From contig JBBALJ010000063.1 in the NCBI GenBank assembly GCA_040403075.1, forward strand, positions 1 to 19,007: DNA of 19,007 nt, given 5' to 3'. Position numbers and translations under genes: made by a program. Of this stretch, positions 17,048 to 19,007 are shown piece by piece (within the stretch, counting starts at the first letter, position 1; each line of letters begins with the position of its first letter). Below the pieces are notes generated by a model. That model was given only the letters and a program-made list of their open reading frames with translations. It had not been told where the DNA came from and searched no databases. This DNA is from RGVD01 sp040403075. Lineage in GTDB: Bacteria > Bacteroidota > Bacteroidia > UKL13-3.

Positions 17048-17075
17048 AGGGTATTACCCTGAAACTATATAGTTT
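17048..17075. promoter_or_regulatory. Two adjacent palindromes upstream of the secreted-protein operon
   Basis: AGGGTATTACCCT (17048-17060; 6-bp arms, one-base centre) and AAACTATATAGTTT (17062-17075; perfect 14-bp palindrome) are separated by one base. They lie 40-67 bp before the ATG at 17008. On the minus strand a TTG at about 17093-17095 precedes a TATATAGTTT block inside the second palindrome, so the pair could overlap the promoter and act as an operator. A hairpin in the leader is an alternative. Confidence 0.5.
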
Positions 17076-17163
17076 GTTGCAATTTATTCAATTTTCGAAT
17101 ATTGTAAAATCGTGTATGGTTTAATTTACTGACATATACACCATCACTGAATTGGCTTATCGT

Positions 17164-17193
17164 TTTGCACCACCCTTGTTTATGTTATATTTG
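17164..17193 (+). promoter_or_regulatory. Bacteroidota-type promoter of the RNA-binding/RluE operon
   Basis: TTTG at 17164-17167, an 18-bp spacer and TATATTTG at 17186-17193 match the Bacteroidota consensus. The start codon of the first gene is at 17214, so the leader would be about 14 bases. Confidence 0.72.
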
Positions 17194-17213
17194 CCGAATA
17201 AAATCCCGCAAGT

Positions 17214-18041
17214 ATGATACAGATAGGAAATTACAATGAGTTGAAGGTGATGCAAAAAGCAGAATTTGGTTTCTTTCTGGATGATGGCGCTTCGGGAATT
17301 TTGTTACCCAACAATTCTGCCCCAAAAGACTTAGCCATAGGAGATACCATCAAAGTATTTCTGTACTACGATTCTGAAGACCGTTTGATAGCCACAACTT
17401 TAAGCCCTAAAGCGGTAGTAGGAGAAATTGCTTTATTAAAGGCCATTGACGTTTCAAACTTTGGTGCATTCCTAGATTGGGGACTTCCTAAAGACCTGCT
17501 TTTGCCTAAATCAAATCAATGGAACGAAGTGCATAAAGATGAAATGCATTTGGTTAAAATCTATTTTGATGAAGTAAGTGAGCGTATCACTGCCACTGAA
17601 AAACTAGAGAAATTCTTGAGCAATGAAAACCTAACTCTAGCTGAAAAAGATAGCATCGATATTACTGTCTATCGACCTACAGATATTGGATTTCTATGTA
17701 TAGTGAATGATATTCACATTGGCCTAATGCATTACAATGATGTATTTAACGCATTGAAAATTGGAGATAAAATCCAAGGATATGTGAAAAAGGTTAAAGA
17801 AGAAAACAAACTCGATATCATGCCAGGCAAACGAGGCTATGAGAAAGTGAGTGATGAAGGAACCAAAATACTAAACCTTTTACAAAGCAATAAAGGATTC
17901 ATGCCATACCATGATAAGTCTGACCCCGATATTATTTACGATGTTTTTGGCATGAGCAAAAAAACATTTAAAATGACCATTGGTAATTTATATAAAGATA
18001 AGAAAATTAGCCTTAGCAATGAAGGCATCACCCTTTTGTAA
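17214..18041 (+). CDS. S1-domain RNA-binding protein, CvfB-like
   Basis: Protein of 275 residues with the CvfB layout: three S1-like beta-barrel domains (about 1-62, 66-130, 145-205) and a C-terminal winged-helix segment (about 210-275). Within the second barrel, VSNFGAFLDWGLPKDLLLPKSNQW is a clear S1-type strand pattern. The end, DVFGMSKKTFKMTIGNLYKDKKI, is the conserved winged-helix signature of this family. CvfB in Staphylococcus binds RNA and affects virulence-gene expression; the role in Bacteroidota is not known to me. It heads a tight plus-strand operon with the DUF3820 gene (6 bp) and an RluE-type pseudouridine synthase, so a role around RNA or ribosomes is a reasonable inference. Confidence 0.88.
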   Translation: MIQIGNYNELKVMQKAEFGFFLDDGASGILLPNNSAPKDLAIGDTIKVFLYYDSEDRLIATTLSPKAVVGEIALLKAIDVSNFGAFLDWGLPKDLLLPKSNQWNEVHKDEMHLVKIYFDEVSERITATEKLEKFLSNENLTLAEKDSIDITVYRPTDIGFLCIVNDIHIGLMHYNDVFNALKIGDKIQGYVKKVKEENKLDIMPGKRGYEKVSDEGTKILNLLQSNKGFMPYHDKSDPDIIYDVFGMSKKTFKMTIGNLYKDKKISLSNEGITLL

Positions 18042-18047
18042 CAACAC

Positions 18048-18272
18048 TTGGAGTATAGCAACAAAGATATTTTAATGGGTATTGTTGAAACCCGCATGCC
18101 TTATGGCAAATACAAAGGGGTATTGCTTTGTGATATACCAAGCTATTATATCGAATGGTATAAAAGCAAAGGCTTCCCTCAAGGTAAATTAGGTCAACAA
18201 CTAGAAACATTGTACGAGATAAAAATCAATGGACTTGAATACCTTTTAGAACCATTGAAGAAAAAGAAATAA
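18048..18272 (+). CDS. DUF3820-family small protein
   Basis: Protein of 74 residues. The core MPYGKYKGVLLCDIPSYYIEW followed by KGFPQGKLGQQL and YEIKINGLEYLLEPL is the DUF3820 signature. The TTG start, 6 bp after the upstream stop, is preferred: the conserved segment NKDILMGIVETRMPYG begins before the first in-frame ATG at 18075, and family members usually have such a lead-in. Some relatives are described as putative quorum-sensing-regulated virulence factors, but the biochemical role is not established. Its stop shares a base with the next start (TAATG), so it is coupled to the pseudouridine synthase. Confidence 0.87.
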   Translation: MEYSNKDILMGIVETRMPYGKYKGVLLCDIPSYYIEWYKSKGFPQGKLGQQLETLYEIKINGLEYLLEPLKKKK

Positions 18273-18838
18273 TGTCATCACACCACCACTACATCCTATA
18301 CAAACCCTATGGCGTGTTGAGCCAATTAGGCACCGAAGGTTATAAGAAAAAAAGAGGACTTTCAGAATTGAATGATTTCCCTAAAGGGGTTTACCCTGTA
18401 GGTCGTTTGGACGAAGACAGTGAAGGCCTATTGATGATGACCTCCGATGGCAAACTAAGTGTTCAAATTAGAAGTACATCTATTGAAAAAGAATATTGGG
18501 TGCAATTGGATGGGGAAATAACAGATGAAGCCATTGAGCAATTGCAAGCAGGTTTGCATTTGGTTATTAAGAAAGAAGCTATCCTAACCAAACCATGCAA
18601 AGCATGGAAATTAGAAGAACCCCATTTTGAAGAACGCTACCCTCCTACCAGAGCTGGTCAACATCGCCCATATTCATGGTTGGCTATTGTATTACAAGAA
18701 GGGAAATTTAGGCAGGTGCGCAAGATGACTGCTGCTGTTGGCTTTCCAACCCTTCGATTGATAAGAGTTCGCATTGGCAAGATCCGCTTAGATGATATGA
18801 AAACTGGTGAGGTAAGGCCAATGGATGCTTTGGTTTAA
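18272..18838 (+). CDS. rluE: 23S rRNA pseudouridine synthase, RluE type (RsuA family)
   Basis: Converts a uridine of 23S rRNA to pseudouridine; the E. coli RluE target is U2457. The protein has 188 residues and lacks the N-terminal S4 domain of RsuA, RluB and RluF, as RluE does. It opens with YILYKPYGVLSQ, then GRLDEDSEGLL (44-54) with the catalytic Asp47. The later PTRAGQHRPYSWLAIVLQEG and FRQVRKMTAAVGFPTLRLIRVRIG segments are the conserved second half of the RluE group. The start overlaps the DUF3820 stop by one base. Family is firm; the exact uridine is by analogy. Confidence 0.92.
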   Translation: MSSHHHYILYKPYGVLSQLGTEGYKKKRGLSELNDFPKGVYPVGRLDEDSEGLLMMTSDGKLSVQIRSTSIEKEYWVQLDGEITDEAIEQLQAGLHLVIKKEAILTKPCKAWKLEEPHFEERYPPTRAGQHRPYSWLAIVLQEGKFRQVRKMTAAVGFPTLRLIRVRIGKIRLDDMKTGEVRPMDALV

Positions 18839-18921
18839 TTAGGCACTAGGATAAAGGAATTAGGGTCAAGTCTTCAATACAAATTTAATGGTACTTTTTT
18901 AAGAGTCTATAATGCTAAACA

Positions 18922-18953
18922 GAGGCTGTCATTTTGTGCGGAGGCTGTCATTT
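18922..18953. repeat. 13-bp direct repeat in the terminal intergenic region
   Basis: GAGGCTGTCATTT occurs at 18922-18934 and 18941-18953 (period 19). The wording GTCATTTCGA resembles, from memory, a dispersed intergenic repeat common in Bacteroidota genomes. The rest of 18839-19007 shows no gene or clear hairpin; the window ends there. Confidence 0.55.
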
Positions 18954-19007
18954 CGATTTCTATGATAAAAGCAAATCAAATTTATAAGGAATTTGAGATT
19001 TTATTAC

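Noticed and set aside
16734..17072. Plus-strand open frame of 112 codons opposite the first secreted protein
   Set aside because: It is antisense to a gene with a clear signal peptide and paralogs in the same operon, and it reads through the palindromes; its sequence has no recognisable domain.

Overview
The window looks like a chromosomal piece of a low-GC member of the phylum Bacteroidota. The evidence is a PorW/SprE-type lipoprotein of the type IX secretion system (T9SS), a secreted protein with a gliding-motility-associated (type B) C-terminal domain, Bacteroidota-style promoters (TTTG, about 18-20 bp, TAnnTTTG), near absence of Shine-Dalgarno sequences, and several families with a Bacteroidota flavour. 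I cannot name a genus. Gene density is high and no gap exceeds 300 bp. I see no tRNA, rRNA, CRISPR array, transposase or phage gene.

Left part (1-8692). selU and selD overlap and together make selenophosphate and use it for 2-selenouridine in tRNA. metF follows behind its own strong promoter. A small membrane protein on the minus strand converges on metF with a 4-bp overlap; it looks like the N-terminal anchor of a Bacteroidota M23 peptidase without the peptidase. Divergent from it runs a two-gene operon: sprE/porW (T9SS lipoprotein with TPR repeats) and a class A penicillin-binding protein.

Middle (8835-13905). A 717-residue protein of unknown function has an EF-hand-like loop, a cysteine-rich core and three C-terminal membrane helices. 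It is separated by a long hairpin from a minus-strand operon, ffh - DUF502 membrane protein - UbiA-family prenyltransferase.

Right part (14137-17008, minus strand). An operon encodes three secreted proteins that share the same two-module N-terminal architecture, followed by an NTF2/SnoaL-like protein. Only the last of the three secreted proteins carries a T9SS type B sorting domain. The two shorter ones stop at the point where that protein continues into its PKD-like and sorting domains, and they share a short C-terminal motif. Two adjacent palindromes lie upstream of this operon. This array is the best candidate in the window for an under-described system, although the individual folds are of known type.

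Far right (17214-19007, plus strand). A promoter drives a tight operon of a CvfB-type S1 RNA-binding protein, a DUF3820 protein and an RluE-type pseudouridine synthase. The window ends in an intergenic stretch with a 13-bp direct repeat that looks like part of a dispersed repeat.

Most of the window is ordinary housekeeping and envelope biology. The open questions are the secreted triplet, the orphan M23-type anchor and the EF-hand membrane protein.
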